From positions 6,572,001 through 6,636,000 of the forward strand of contig JAJTUQ010000002.1 of assembly GCA_021399445.1 (NCBI GenBank): a DNA stretch of 64,000 nucleotides, in the 5' to 3' direction. The notes beneath the pieces are model-generated. The model did not search any database, was not told the DNA's origin, and saw nothing but the letters and a program-made list of their open reading frames with translations. The translations under genes were made by a program, and so were the position numbers. Every line of letters begins with the position of its first letter. Position 1 is the first letter of the stretch. Positions 21,875 through 33,904 of this stretch are shown one piece after another. This DNA comes from Xylogone sp. PMI_703 (Eukaryota > Ascomycota > Leotiomycetes).

Positions 21875-23444
21875 TCAAGCCAAAGCTCCCATGGGATCCC
21901 AGAGAGGAAGAACTGTGGGTTTCGATTTCAAGACGTCTCTGACCTCCTTGCTTACAAATCTTGGTTCTACCACAGCTTGGTATACGAACTCGTCCATCCA
22001 CCTATCGCTCATGACAAACCATCCGTCAGTTCCAACATCCGTCCCCCAGCTGTTCTGTACTCTCCACCGAACACTCTTGCCATCCTCGAGATGGACTGCG
22101 GTCAGCACCATCGCATGTGTCATTGCACTCTCCCCCGTCTGTAAGCGTTGGGCTTTCTTCATCCCGAGACGAACGTTGAAGCCAAGTTCGTAGTCGATGA
22201 TGTCAGTGTCCATTATTCCTGATCCACGATCTGAATATTTCCCTACATCTGAGCCGAAGAAAATAGGGAGGCCAGATTGGAGCATTGCGATACATGCCTT
22301 CTTCAAAACGGGCATGGATACGTTCACGTAGGTTATGCCGCGACCACCGACAATATTGCCCAGGCGATCAACAGTAAGAAGGGTATTATACTCATGGCGC
22401 GGATCGTGAACTAGAGAGAACATCTCGTGGACCTTAGTATTGGTTATGCGGACTGACTGTGGGGTGGAAAGCTCCTCTGCAAAATCTAGTGGGGTGGTCT
22501 TCAGTGTACAGGCTCTCCCGTCCTTATCAAGGTAGGACCAAGTAAATTCCTCAGTCGGGGAAGGTGGAGGGCCAAGTGTAAGAGTCAAGATTAAATGGAT
22601 TTCTTGCATCATCTTTGTTTTAGCAGTATTGATTTCTTCCACACTGGTTGCTGACTTATGAAGGGAGCGAAGACGTAAGGCGTCTTCTCGTAGCTTGGTC
22701 GTTATAATGCTATTGATTGCGGACGACGCTTTCGCATTGAAGCTATCGGGGTATAGAACCTGTGGGACCAAACCATATTTCTTGACCAGGTTATAAACCA
22801 TATCCCATTGGCCTCCATCACTCACAGGGCTGCCGAGGAGTGTCTGAACCAGCCTACTATCTAAATCTTCGTTGGCCGTCTCGAGGATTTGTTCGAGAAA
22901 GAAGTTGGCTTTTTCGAGCTTGTCATAGAAGAATAGATAGGCCTGGGAAAGTTCGAAGCTGTCAAGGCTATGCCTCTTCATCAGAGCTACCCTGAAGACG
23001 TTTGTAGATGCAAAGAGCCAGCAACGTCCTGATTGGCGCTGATTGGTGATCGGTGCTCCTTCAAAAGGGATCTTGACATTGAAAACTTGTTGATCTTTAA
23101 TAGCGGTGGAGCGCGATGTTAAGACTGTTCTGGGGTCTGCAGAGCTCAGGGCCGATAGAGCAAGACTGGACAGGTGGTTAGCTCCATGAAGTGGAGAATA
23201 TGGAACTGTTGGGGAATATCTCTGACCGATTTTTTGGATCCTGTAAGAGTTGATGTTCCCATTTTTCTAAATTACTAACAGATAGACCAGACGGTGTTCG
23301 CTGCGATGGATCAAATGATGGGCTATTACGTGCTTCCTTCTCTACGTGAACGTACTCTTCGTCGGATGTGACCTCCAAGGAGCGTAGGCGCTCGATGAGT
23401 AGTTTGTCGTTGCCGATCGGCGATTTTGATTGATTTGCACCCAT
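21875..23444 (-). CDS. Bleomycin hydrolase-type cysteine aminopeptidase with N-myristoylation signal
   Basis: Exons 23444–23227 and 23165–21875 join (…DPKNR-LALSALSSADPRTV…) to 502 residues, typical of the C1B family (yeast Lap3/Blh1, human BLMH). The catalytic Cys lies in NQRQSGRCWLFAS, the His in THAMVLTAV and the Asn in RVQNSWG. The end WDPMGALA matches the family's conserved C-terminus that reaches into the active site. The family forms a hexameric barrel cleaving peptides and inactivating bleomycin and homocysteine thiolactone. The start MGANQSKS fits the N-myristoyltransferase consensus (Gly2, Ser6, Lys7), preceding a ~40-residue extension before the conserved LEKWEHQLL. An upstream in-frame ATG at 23564 would bury that signal; I chose 23444 because the extra residues are hydrophobic and unlike the family. 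Confidence 0.93.
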
Positions 23445-25469
23445 GATGGAGGCTACTACAGTATTTAAAGTTACAATATATTTATCTTCACCTTCGAAAT
23501 CGAAACACAAGAGGAGAAGGAGCGTAGAATAGCAGTCCAGAGTGCAAGTGGAAGAAGACCACAAGGTGGATCATGGTCGTTATCTGAGTCGCGATAAGCG
23601 GGGTATCTGCCCGGCCCTCCATGCTGACGAGTTGCTTATTTGGGATTGCACCATCCACCAACATTGCAGCTTGAAATATTGCCTCGATATCATCACATTT
23701 TCATTTTTGTTTAACTCGAATCTAGATTCGCTGTTTCCTTTTTGATGTACAGTCATTTGAAAGTATTTATTCGGAACCATACTTTATTTCGGGCAAGCCG
23801 ATGAATGGTCTCAAACCGTCCGTTGCGATTGGCCCAAGGCTGCCTGCAAGGAGCACCGTCAAAGGTGTGGCCGTATCCCCTATCGTACCCGTCCTGCCGT
23901 CTCGCGGACGAACTCTGGGTCAACGTGTACAGATGAGCTCAGGGCGCGGTTGGAACTGGAGATGTCAATTGCTGCAGCATCTTCCGCAGCGACATGGAGA
24001 GACGCAGATCGCTGGGCGAATTACAGGGAAGACCGTGGACCGTTGGGCATAGCTTGTCGGGGCGAGAGAGGGCGAAAAACCGCGGCATACTATCGAGTCT
24101 GTCCTGTACAAATGGAATGAAATGTACGAATGACATTGCCCGCCTCGGTGCGCATAAATCAGGATCACACAGGACGCTTTACCTCCTTCTTACGTGTAGC
24201 CTCCGAAGAATGGTGTATGGGATATCTTAAGGCTTTGGGTTGAGAGGAGCGTGTCCCCTGCTATCGAATGCTGATCCCGAAGCTCTCGCGGCAGGAGTTG
24301 CAGCTGTCAAGCTCTGGAGAGATGTGAAGGAATACTGTATCCTCAAGTGGAAAAGTCACACGATCAGCAGCTCTGCAGGCAGCTCGGTACTTTTAGCATC
24401 CAGGGGCAAAAACCAACCCGGCTGCCATTGATAAATCAGAGGAGATGCTTCTGGTCAGCCTCATTAATCCCCGAACTTCACAGACGAAAAGTCGAGACGA
24501 ACGACGATTGGTCTCGTGGCAGGGCCATACGAAAGGGGCGAAAATCCAGCGATGCCCAAAATAGCAATCTCGTGCAGTAGCAGCTAAAACCCCCCCAATT
24601 CCCTTTCGCAGCCTTAACCGCGAGCGGACGAAACATATTCGAAACCCAACGGCAGCACAGTGCTGCGATTGAAAGGTCCTCAAAAAACAACAAAAGACCA
24701 CAAAAACCTGCCAACATTCATCGTCCAACGGCGCTTACCCTTTTTTTTTGCGCGCGGTGGAACGTCACTGCCCAACCTGACCCTTGGGACCCTGGTTTTG
24801 CCGCCAGTAGGGTCGTTGAAAGGCGGTCGTAGAGACGCCATAGGGCGCCGACGTTTGTCTTTGCGTACGGTTTCGCCTCCTGAACGTCATTCTCTCGTAG
24901 CCCGTCGGTGCCCCGCCAAACACCAACACCAACGACCACCTTGGCCAGCGTCAGAAGATCCATTGGCGGTTGCTTCTCGTGGATTGGGAGCGGCGCGGAA
25001 AAGTTTATTATTGCTCATATTTAATTATCTCCTCACCCTACCAGTCTTGCCCTGCTGCTGCTATCGTCCGTACACAACACAGCTTCGCTCTGTCGCGAGT
25101 AGATTGGTTCGCCCTGACGCAGTACTCAGCGGGGTCAACTGCCAGGCAGAACCCTCTTGGAATCAGAAGATAAGTGGGAGCAGAACGGCTACCTGCAGGA
25201 ATTTCCACTTGTCATCACCTTCACACAGCCCTGTGATTTGGCAGCTGGTACTGCTTTGGCTCGAAAGGTATCGGACGCTTTTTCTTTGCTGTGTGCTTGT
25301 GTCATCCCCACCAGGAATGAAGGCTAACCGACGAGATGAGTAGATAAAATCTTTCGCTGCAAACCCTCGCTCCCACTCCAAACGAACGACATCTCAATAA
25401 TATTATTCTACTACACATATCTCCGCACAATTTGATATATTTAGATATCTTGCAACAAGAATCGCTATC
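23445..25469. other. Divergent intergenic region, no supported gene
   Basis: About 2 kb between the bleomycin hydrolase (-) and the DUF8035-type gene (+). A 227-codon frame at 24660–25343 is basic and low in structure and overlaps others on both strands; I treat it as chance or leader sequence. Long 5' leaders are likely. Confidence 0.45.
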
Positions 25470-27990
25470 ATGGACGACCGCTATCGGCCCCGCCGTCCTC
25501 GCTCGCCAACTTACAATCCCGGCCGAGCCTCGCTGCCTATTAATGTTGGCCATATCCCTACCTATGGTGGCTACCATTTGCACGCAGTTCCGGGTAGGCA
25601 AGAGGTGATCTCGAATCCTCGAAGCAGTGGTGATCGTCTCGCTGGCCCCGTAACTACTACAACTTACAAGATTGCACCAGACATTCCAGGACGCAGCAGC
25701 AGTGTTCGGGATGCTCATAGAAACCGTAGCTCAACTGTGGATGCGTATGGCCGCCCGACTATGCCTGCCATCACTACAACGGCACCGAGGTACCGGCCTG
25801 TGATCCATAGCGCTGTGGCACCCGTTGCAAGTCCCAGTACAATTCCCTATCGATCGGAGGAGGATGTTTATGCTGTGCCTGCAAGTTCAAATGGCCGTGA
25901 CCATCACCATCACAACCGCTATTACCACAAGAGATATAGCACCATGGATAATTCGGACGTGGGACGGGTCACGGAGGGCCGTGATGATGATAGGCTTGGT
26001 GTTAGTTACGATAGAGAAGGCCCAAGGTACGCCGGCACCAGGTCCCGGCCTACGCACACACGCTCTTTGGTACGACATGCAGATACCGTTGCAGATGATT
26101 ATGGTGATGATGGTTATGGATATACCAATCCTAAAGACTTGGCAAAATACGACCTAGAACATGGTGGGCCAAGACATTATCGTCGGGATAGCTTTGAGCC
26201 CAGAAGCAGGCCTACAAATCTATCCGCTAGTCACTATGATGGTGGATATTCTAGGTCACATGAGAACCGAGAACGTGGTCCTCCTCCAAGCACAAGAGGA
26301 TTCGACCGACTTCCTCCCACTGGAGCTGCTTATGAGCCTGGCTCACCTCGAATGCCACCGGTCCCACAAGCTCCTCCTGCTCCAAGGCCATCTAATAACG
26401 ATTCTCTTGAGCCGGAGGATCGTCGCCGAAGCTCGCGTCGACCAGTTTCGCTCTATCAAGATCGGGATCATAGACACCCACATGGAGACGAGTATTATGA
26501 GCGTGAAGACGATTTACGAGAAAGGTTTGAACGAAGACATGAACACCATGATGACAGACATAATGAACGGCGAGAAGAGAGACGCGAGGACCGTTATGAC
26601 GACAGATACCATGATAGATACGATGACCGAACACGACCAAGTCATGCCGATAAATCCGAGAGGCCTGATAAAGCCGACAGAGATGACCGTTCCGATTATA
26701 AGGATAAGAAAGATCATCATGGGCTTCGAGATGCCCTAGTCGGCCTCGCCGCAACTAGCCTTGGACTGGGTGCAGCAGCCAAAGGCTCTAAAGATGACGA
26801 TGATAGGGACAGTAGAAGTGATCGTGATGAAGTTAAAAGATCTAAGGATAAAGATCATGGAGACGAGTCACGAAAGAGACGGGATTACAAGGATGAGAGG
26901 GATGCTGTTGATCTAAGTGGTAGAGATCCAGCAGAGAAACCTCACCACGATGACTCTAAGGATAAATCGCGCTTACGTGATGAACGAGACAGACGAGACA
27001 GCGATGGCGAGACTCATTCTCGTCGGAGACCTAGACGGGATTCTGATGAGAATAGTAATGCAATTGATGATTCGTCTGATAGTGCACCTCCACGGTCTCG
27101 GCAGCCGCGATCTAGAGCAGAATCTGGTCCTTCGACACCATTTAACCCGAAAGACACTATGGACTTAAAGGCTCTTAAGGAAGCACTTGCAGCTAAGGAA
27201 GCACCCCCCAAGAAAGACAGCCCGCCTATCCCTCCGAAAGAACCCCTTGACGCCGCTGAAACTCGGCCTGATTCCTCTGGCAAAGACGACCGCGGTCGTT
27301 CAGATGAGCAACATGACAATCGACAGATACGCGTTGTCTCTCCGCCCCGTGAGAAATCGGCAGAGAAACCGGTGAAAGGGATTCTCAGGCAACCCCGTGA
27401 GAAATTCCCTGAAGATCCAATGCCGATTCGAGAGGGGGTTGCTCCGCACAAAGACGCTAAGAAAGATGGTATACCGCCTGATGCGCGCTGGACAAAGATT
27501 AGCCGTCGGCTAGTAAATCCTGAAGCATTAGAGCGAGGGATGGAGAGATATGAAGCCCGAGAGGATTTTGTTATTGTGCTTAGAGTCCTAACGAAGGATG
27601 AGGTCCAAACCTATGCTAATTTGACGCAGAGGATCAGAGGTGAGCTGACCCCCAAATATTGATTTACACCTTGTTTGTAACATTGAATAACTGATGGTAT
27701 TTTTAGAGGAGCGTGAAGAAGCTGAAGAACTCGCCCGCCGCCGCGCCCGTCGTGAACGGCACGAACGCCATAAGCGTGAGTCGTATGGCTCCCATCATCA
27801 TCGCTCTCGCTATGATGGCAAAGAGTTATCTTCCCACTCAGAGTCCGATACGACGGATTATGACGATGATCGCTATGTTTATAACGATAGGAGAGAGAAG
27901 CCAAAGATGCTTGAAGGGCCGCCACCAAAATCGGCTCGGCCATTAAGTACTGCTGAGCGAGCTATCATGAGTGGAGGACTGGGACCTTGA
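25470..27990 (+). CDS. Large disordered RD/RE-rich protein with C-terminal DUF8035-like domain
   Basis: Exons 25470–27639 and 27707–27990 join to 817 residues. The N-terminal half is Arg/Pro/Tyr-rich with no fold. The centre (~residues 310–560) is dense in Arg-Asp, Arg-Glu and Asp-Lys pairs, with one small hydrophobic Ala/Gly/Leu patch (GLRDALVGLAATSLGLGAAA). A Pro/Lys segment follows. The C-terminal ~130 residues are ordered: ARWTKISRRLVNPEALERGM, REDFVIVLRVLTKDEV, then a long Arg/Glu helix after the intron. I recall such a C-terminus as the fungal domain DUF8035, function unknown. Mixed-charge composition resembles RNA-binding or condensate-forming nuclear proteins, but that is inference. 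Confidence 0.85.
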
Positions 27991-28554
27991 GAAATAAACC
28001 ATGAGTGGGTTAAGGATGTTTGGGTGGGAAATGATTGTTGGAGGCATGCATCTTTTGGAAAAATTGGCGTAAATGAGTACGGAGGATTCTATACTATTTT
28101 GTTATATGGTTGACCGAGCGAGAAATAGGAGTTTGTTAGGGGAATTCACGACAATAATAGGCTAATAATTTAAATGAACTGGCATGATCATGAATGGTTA
28201 AAGTATGATAGAGATGAGAGATTACTTCATTTAAAGCACAGGATTTCAAGTTCCTATCACTTTTGGATTGATCCCTAGTACGCTGCACAGTATTATATAT
28301 GCATCCGATATTCGATAGCACTTTACGGGTTTGTCTTCATCTAATCAACGAAGTCCTGTGTAATATACTATTATTAGTATGTCGATAGATTCGTACTGAG
28401 AGCCGGGATGATGATATACGGAGGTATGGAAATGGCTACGGCAAGGCAGTAAGACTGCTAACGCAAAAGACATCGCCCTAATTTTACCCCTCTATGTGTT
28501 ATGCATCACATCCCACCACTCGGGTAGGACAGAGCTTACCATCGCTACGACAAT
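27991..28554. other. Intergenic between DUF8035-type gene and RQC2
   Basis: 3' flank of the upstream gene and promoter of RQC2; no open frame supported. Confidence 0.5.
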
Positions 28555-31500
28555 ATGAAGCAGCGATTTTCTTCTATAGATGTCAAGGTATGTTTACGGA
28601 CCCAACCGCTCTCTATAGCTACTAATACGTATATTTAGGTTATTGCGCACGAGTTGTCCAGAGCCCTTGTCACTTTACGAGTATCCAATATCTACGACCT
28701 CTCTACCAAGATCTTCTTAATTAAGTTCGCAAAACCGGACAACAAGAAGCAAATTGTTGTTGATTCAGGATTCCGATGTCATCTTACGGAATTTGCTCGG
28801 GCTACTGCCGCAGCCCCTTCTCCATTTGTTGCCAAACTAAGAAAATACCTGAAGACAAGAAGGGTCACTGCGATTTCGCAGGTGGGAACAGATCGAATTA
28901 TTGAGTTCCAATTCAGCGATGGGCAGTATAGGCTATATCTGGAGTTCTATGCCGGAGGAAATATTATCCTTACCGATGCGGAACTCCATATCCTAGCATT
29001 GTTGCGAGTGGTATCGGAAGTGGAAAGCCAAGAACAGCTGCGTGTAGGCCTCACTTACTCGTTAGAGAATCGGCAAAATTATAAAGGAATACCGGATCTG
29101 ACGAAGGAGAGACTGCAAGGGGCATTGCAAAAAGCAATAGATCGGGGGGAAGGTGGAGCGGCGACAGACAAGGCATCGAAGAAAAAGGCAGCAGACGCTT
29201 TGAGAAGAGCATTAGCAGTTTCTATCACGGAATACCCGCCGATGCTTGTGGACCATGCTATGCGAGTCACTAATTTTGACTCTACTCTTAAGCCTGCAGA
29301 AGTTTTGCAGAATACTGAGCTTCTGGATCATTTGATGCGGTCACTCCAGGAGGCGCAAAGGGTGGTCCAAGAGATTACTAGCTTAGACGTTTCAAAAGGT
29401 TATATAATTGCGAAGAAGATGAATAGAGAGAGCACAGAAGAATGGGATGATGACCGTAAAGGCCTCATATATGAAGACTTCCACCCATTCCGGCCTCGGC
29501 AATTTGAAGATGATCCAACACTTACGTTTCTGGAATTTGACGGTTTCAATAAGACTGTAGATGAGTTCTTTTCGTCAATTGAGGGACAAAAGCTGGAGTC
29601 CCGGTTGCAAGACAAAGAAGCCGCCGCCAAACGCAAGATTGAGGCTGCTAGAGAGGACCAAGCCAAGAGATTAGGCGGATTGCAGGAACTGCAGACACTG
29701 AACGAGCGCAAAGCAGCGGCAATAGAAGTCAATGTTAGTCGAGTACAAGAAGCTATGGATGCCGTGAATGGCCTTATTGCGCAAGGAATTGATTGGGTTG
29801 AGATTGGGAAGTTAATCGAATTAGAGCAGAAAAGAGACAATCCCGTCGCCACAATGATAAAGTTGCCATTGAAGCTGGAGACCAACACAATTACCATTTT
29901 GCTTAACGAAGAAGTATTTGAAGATGATGACTCTGCTTATGCAACGGACAGTGAGTCATCTGACAGTGAAGATGAGGCGGATAAGACAGACCAAAGCAAA
30001 GGAAAAGAGGTGGACTCAAGGCTTGAGATTGACATCAATTTAGGGCTGTCGCCATGGAATAATGCAGGAGAATATTATGATCAACGGCGGTCTGCAGTCG
30101 TCAAGGAACAAAAGACATTGCAATCTTCTACAAAGGCTTTGAAGAGTACTGAGGCTAAGATCCAACAAGATCTGAAGAAGAGCCTAAAGCAAGAAAAAGC
30201 CGTATTACGACCTGTGCGAAATCCAATGTGGTTTGAGAAATTCCATTGGTTCATCTCTTCTGATGGATATTTGGTTCTGGGTGGGAAAGATGCCCAACAA
30301 AATGAGATTCTTTACAAAAGATATCTTCAAAAAGGGGATGTGTATGTTCATGCCGACTTACACGGAGCGGCGACTGTGGTTATTCGCAACAATCCTAAAA
30401 CTCCAGATGCACCAATTCCACCATCAACGCTATCACAAGCTGGAAATCTAGCAGTGTGTTCTTCCAGCGCTTGGGATTCGAAGGCAGGCATGTCTGCTTG
30501 GTGGGTCAATGCTGACCAGGTATCGAAATCCGCACCAACTGGGGAGTTTCTTCCCACTGGAAGTTTTATGGTGAGGGGAAAGAAGAACTTCTTACCTCCT
30601 GCGCAACTGTTGCTTGGTTTTGGAGTTTTATTCCAAATTTCTGATGAAAGCAAGGCCAGACATGTCAAGCACAGACTTGCAGATGACGAGTCCATAGTAG
30701 TATCCAAACGATATGCCAATCCTGCAGCTGATGAGGAAGTTGAAGATCACCATGAGAGTGACAATGAGGATCATAAACCATCTAACTCAGCAAAAGATGA
30801 TGACTACGTAGATGTTCCTAATGAAGAGTTTAACGAAGCTGCCGAGGTAAAAGAGGAAGAACTACAGGAGGATGAAGACGTCTCTAACAGCGACGAAGAA
30901 GAGAAAATGCCTCAATCGAATCCATTACAGACAGGTGCATCAATACAAGAGGACGATGATATTGGAATCGAAACGGCCCCTGTTGAAGAGATATCTAAGC
31001 TTGAACTCAAAGGGCCTGAGGAGCCCGAGCGTGCTGATCAGGAGGATGTTCAACCTGATTCTGAAGACGAAGAGGAAGAGAACTCTACGGAACGAGCACG
31101 AACAGGAACTCAAACTCCTAGCCAACAGTCAACTAGGTCATCGCTCCCTCCGAAACGCGGAAAGCGAGGTAAAGCAAAGAAAATCGCAAGAAAGTACAAG
31201 GACCAAGATGAAGAAGATCGCCTGGCAGCGCGAATTCTCACTGGTGGCGCGGCGGGTCTTGAGAAGGCTAAAGCGGAAGCAAAAGCCAAAGCAGACCGGG
31301 AAGCAGAGATTGCGTTTCAGAAGGAGCGCCGGCGAGCTCAGCACCAGCGTACTCAAAAGGAGATAGCAGAGACAGAGGAGATGCGAAAAGTAATGCTCGA
31401 AGAAGGCATCGAAATGTTAGAGCCGGATGAGCTAGAGAAGATGACTGCATTGGATGCTTTTGTTGGGACTCCGCTACCAGGCGATGAGATCCTGGAAGCC

Positions 31501-31884
31501 ATCCCGGTGTGTGCACCATGGAATGCCTTAGGTCGATACAAGTACAAGGTGAAGTTCCAACCAGGGGCGGTTAAGAAAGGCAAGGCTATTAAGGAGATCT
31601 TGAATACGTGGCTTTCCATTGCTTCTGCCTCTGGAAGCAAAGGCAAAAGCAAAGCGGTAGATGAGAGGAGTCAGGACACGGAACGCATGTGGCCGAGAGA
31701 GATTGAGCTGTTGAGGGGTTGGAAGATGGAAGAAGTGGTTAATGTCGTGCCTGTGGGGAAAGTGAGGGTTATGATGTCCGGTGGCGGCTCTGGAGGAGGC
31801 AGCGGAGGAGGTGGTGGCGGGAATAGTGCAAAGGGCGGGCAGGGGAAGGGTGGAAAAGGAGGTAAGGGAGGAAAGAAGAGATAG
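28555..31884 (+). CDS. RQC2: RQC2/NEMF (Tae2), ribosome-associated quality-control factor
   Basis: A 33-base first exon (28555–28587, MKQRFSSIDVK) and exon 28639–31884 give 1,092 residues, the usual length. Order: NFACT-N (from residue 1), coiled-coil arm (~328–410), NFACT-R (~538–650, NPMWFEKFHWFISSDGYLVL), a long acidic linker, NFACT-C (~945–1010, LDAFVGTPLPGDE) and a Gly/Lys tail. The protein binds stalled 60S–peptidyl-tRNA complexes, recruits the ubiquitin ligase Ltn1 and adds C-terminal Ala/Thr (CAT) tails. Asp9 and Asp96-Arg97 match yeast Asp9, Asp98 and Arg99, needed for CAT tailing, so that activity is probably kept. The short first exon is needed to supply Asp9, which fixes the start. 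Confidence 0.96.
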
Positions 31885-32079
31885 AAAGCATTTATAGCAT
31901 TAGTAGGAGTTGCGACTATCATTATATAGCATATGATCTTTGTTCAATACCAGCATTATCATCTGATTATATGTAGAATACATGAATCTTTACTTCTCAT
32001 CCTATTCCAACTTCAAGCTTTATATGGATAATATCACCTATCGCTTCAGATGAAACCATATAGTTCTCTACTCGTAACT

Positions 32080-33856
32080 CTACTTCTTCCCACCATAGTC
32101 CTCTCCAATCCAGACCGCCTCAACGATGCTCATCCTAGACCCCTTCGGTCTCTTCGACCCTCTAAATTCGAAACCTCCAGGTATACCCTCCGAAGCTTTC
32201 TCGAATAAGACCCTGAACTCCTCCTCTGTACGCTCCTGAGAGTTTAATAGACTTAACATGAGCAGGTCCATCGTACGCATAAGTTTCTCATCCCAGAGGG
32301 ACTGTGAATTTGGCATTGATGGGAGACAATGTTCATTTATGAGAACGACGGCACCATGTTTCAGAGAGGGAATGAGGGCACGAAGCATATTTATGCAGGA
32401 GGCGTCGGCATGGTTGTGGAAGATCCACCGGTAAAGGTAAACTATTTTTTTTATGATGGTGAATATTTGATATCTGGAAAACGGGGTGAACTACTTACCA
32501 TCTGCGCCCTTTATCGGTTGCTCCTCGAAGAAACTATGGGCCATGAATTGCATTCTTTGTGCTAGATCCCCCTCGAGTTTTGGTGCAGTCTCAATTGTTT
32601 GTGGTAAATCCTGGACAATAGCGTTTAGATTGGGCCATCTTCTGCATAGCTCCAAAGCTACCACTCCATGACTACCACCTAGGTCTACCATGGTCCCGAT
32701 ATCTCCCCATGCATAGTTATCTACCAGGTGAGTTGCTTCATAGCCAGCACTGTTGGTTAGACTTGACATGCCATTGGCGAAGCGGCGAGCACGAGCTGGC
32801 GACTTGGAAAGGTTCTGAAAGAGGGTAGATGGAGGATCAGCGGGATTGGCAAGGGAAAATCCCGTGTGAGTCGGAGATGTAGACTTGGGGTGAGCCAAGA
32901 TCGCAGGAATAGTTTGAACTGCAGCCTTTTGAGTAATTTAGCTTCAATTGTACCTGGAATTGAGACTCGAATGGGTAGAAGGATAGGCAAAGACGAGAGT
33001 AAAAAGGAGTAAGAAAAAGAAGAAATACCGGCCATTTTTCCTCTACACAAGTTCCAACCCAGTCCTCCATATTTCTATTTTCTGCCAGCACACGACTTGC
33101 TGCTGTATGGGCTACCACTCCTGGAGATACTTCCTTGAAGATGCGATTGGTCATTGCATGGTGCATAAAACGACGAACGTTGACCTCATCTAACCCTACT
33201 TTTTCAGCGATCTGAGTGAATGTGGCTGTTTCGTGAAGAGGAAAAGATTTCGCTATGTCAAATTAGATGCAGTTTCCCTAAGAGCTATACAAAGAGGGAC
33301 TGGTTTTTACCTATTTGCCACTGATATATGCCGCGGAGGCTGAGGCAATCATTGTACTGCGAAATACAGACAAATTAACATTGTATAAAATTGCATTAGA
33401 TTCAGTCTGCTTAGACTTGAGGATAAGTGGGTAACTTACGGCCCATGGTATCCAGCGTAAAGATTCCGTCGGGCCGGTAACGAGATCACCCAGTTCCTTT
33501 GTGGCTCTTACAATCTCTTCTCTTGACTTTTGAATATCATCTGGAAGCCCAGAGAAATCGTCCAGAGAATCCACGTCAAACCCAGGACGTGGGCCCCCTC
33601 TCTTTCTGAAATACTTCTCTAACTTTTCTGATTCTTTGGTGATTGTGGTCGCCAATTCAATCAGGTTAAGGTTTGGCCTAATCTCCGATGTCGAAGATGG
33701 CTCGATTGATATGTTGGAAATGGGGGCTTCGGCTGTCATAGTCCTCATATAGTGTGTTTTTGGAACTTCAGCTGCTCCAGTACTTATATGACGCCTTGAA
33801 GCCCTATAATAACGTTGAAACGCAGCTGTCTTGCCAGCTTCAAGAAGTCTCACCAT
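32080..33856 (-). CDS. SAM-dependent O-methyltransferase, fungal secondary-metabolite type
   Basis: Five exons, 33856–33440, 33356–33311, 33252–33029, 32925–32499 and 32441–32080, join in frame to 491 residues. An N-terminal helical part (LNLIELATTITKESEKLEKY) and winged-helix dimerisation region (FPLHETATFTQIAEKVGLDE) precede the Rossmann domain with SAM motif I (MVDLGGSHGVVALELCRRWP). The segment YLYRWIFHNHADASC holds the position of the catalytic base His of COMT-like enzymes, and NEHCLPSM follows as the usual strand. The start at 33856 lies about 40 bases after a TATA box; a later in-frame Met (MTAEAPIS) is possible. The family methylates hydroxyls of polyketides or phenolics; no cluster partner is next to it. 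It converges on RQC2 with under 200 bp between stops. Confidence 0.9.
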
Positions 33857-33895
33857 CTTATATATATAAATGATCAAAAGTAAAAGTGTTCTTTC

Positions 33896-33904
33896 TTTTA
33901 TATA
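33896..33904 (-). promoter_or_regulatory. TATA box of the O-methyltransferase gene
   Basis: TATATAAAA on the minus strand, about 40 bases before the chosen ATG at 33856. Sequence and position fit a TATA element. Confidence 0.5.

Noticed and set aside
24660..25343. 227-codon plus-strand frame upstream of the DUF8035-type gene
   Set aside because: Basic, low-structure composition, competing frames on the other strand and no domain; probably leader or promoter DNA.
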